Assembly: GCA_946999645.1 (NCBI GenBank)
Contig: CAMQDS010000017.1
Coordinates: forward strand, 1 to 23,164
DNA length: 23,164 bases
Direction of reading: 5' to 3'
Source: an uncultured Bacteroidales bacterium
GTDB taxonomy: Bacteria; Bacteroidota; Bacteroidia; Bacteroidales; UBA932
A model generated the notes under the pieces. The model saw only the letters and a program-made list of their open reading frames with translations. It made no database searches and was not told the origin of the DNA. Position 1 is the stretch's first letter. Every line of letters begins with the position of its first letter. Below are positions 23,147-23,164 of this stretch, piece by piece. The translations under genes and the position numbers were made by a program.

Positions 23147-23164
23147 GGTTCATTATAGATATAC

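Noticed and set aside
1..23164. CRISPR arrays, insertion sequences, integrases, attachment sites
   Set aside because: No spaced direct repeats, transposase or integrase motifs, and no duplicated tRNA 3' ends were seen near the three tRNA genes.

Overview
The window reads as a chromosomal segment of a Bacteroidota bacterium, most likely order Bacteroidales. It is AT-rich (about 35-37% GC by eye). Most genes lack a Shine-Dalgarno sequence. At least fourteen upstream sites fit the Bacteroides-type promoter (-33 TTTG, about 19 nt, -7 TAnnTTTG). Bacteroidota-typical families are present: a PCMD-domain lipoprotein, a DUF4922 protein, a DUF368 polyprenyl-phosphate transporter and a DUF1343/NamZ muramidase. 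No insertion sequence, prophage, CRISPR array or plasmid feature is visible. The gene content is mostly housekeeping with small lineage-specific units between.

Layout. 1-1.6 kb: a minus-strand pair of unrecognised genes, a small membrane protein and an exported protein with two related halves. 1.67-2.4 kb: a nitroreductase facing tRNA-Arg(TCT). 2.4-4.9 kb: a tightly packed minus-strand unit of a PfkB sugar/nucleoside kinase, a small unknown protein and a DUF368 lipid-carrier transporter. 5.0-6.1 kb: a UPF0104/flippase-like membrane protein. 6.1-8.4 kb: exonuclease III and cysteinyl-tRNA synthetase (minus), divergent from folD (plus, 8.6-9.4 kb). 9.4-11.8 kb: a predicted outer-membrane barrel and a PCMD lipoprotein overlapping by ATGA. 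12.0-13.4 kb: tRNA-Leu(TAG), then an exported histidine acid phosphatase. 13.4-16.5 kb (minus): prmA, rpsU, a zinc-less sirtuin and an AAA-type ATPase. 16.7 kb: tRNA-Asn(GTT). 16.8-19.3 kb: an acyl-ACP thioesterase and a YidE/AspT-type transporter. 19.4-23.1 kb: a cell-wall-flavoured group made of a HIT-like DUF4922 protein fused to a shortened SpoIID domain, an exported NamZ-type exo-muramidase and, convergent, glutamate racemase.

Three places deserve most attention. (1) The DUF4922-SpoIID fusion lacks an export signal, its SpoIID part stops early, and it sits beside NamZ and MurI, suggesting an unusual peptidoglycan-sugar function or a decaying one. (2) rpsU (bS21) carries the one strong Shine-Dalgarno sequence I noticed, as expected if bS21 autoregulates through the anti-SD sequestration described in this phylum. 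(3) The sirtuin has no cysteine and an altered acyl-specificity motif, and is translationally coupled to an ATPase with degenerate Walker motifs. Several divergent promoters physically interlock (barrel operon/tRNA-Leu, cysS/folD), and some -33 boxes lie within or at the edge of the upstream gene's 3' end. Starts were moved to internal ATGs wherever the longest frame began with TTG, ran into a promoter or upstream gene, or hid a signal peptide.
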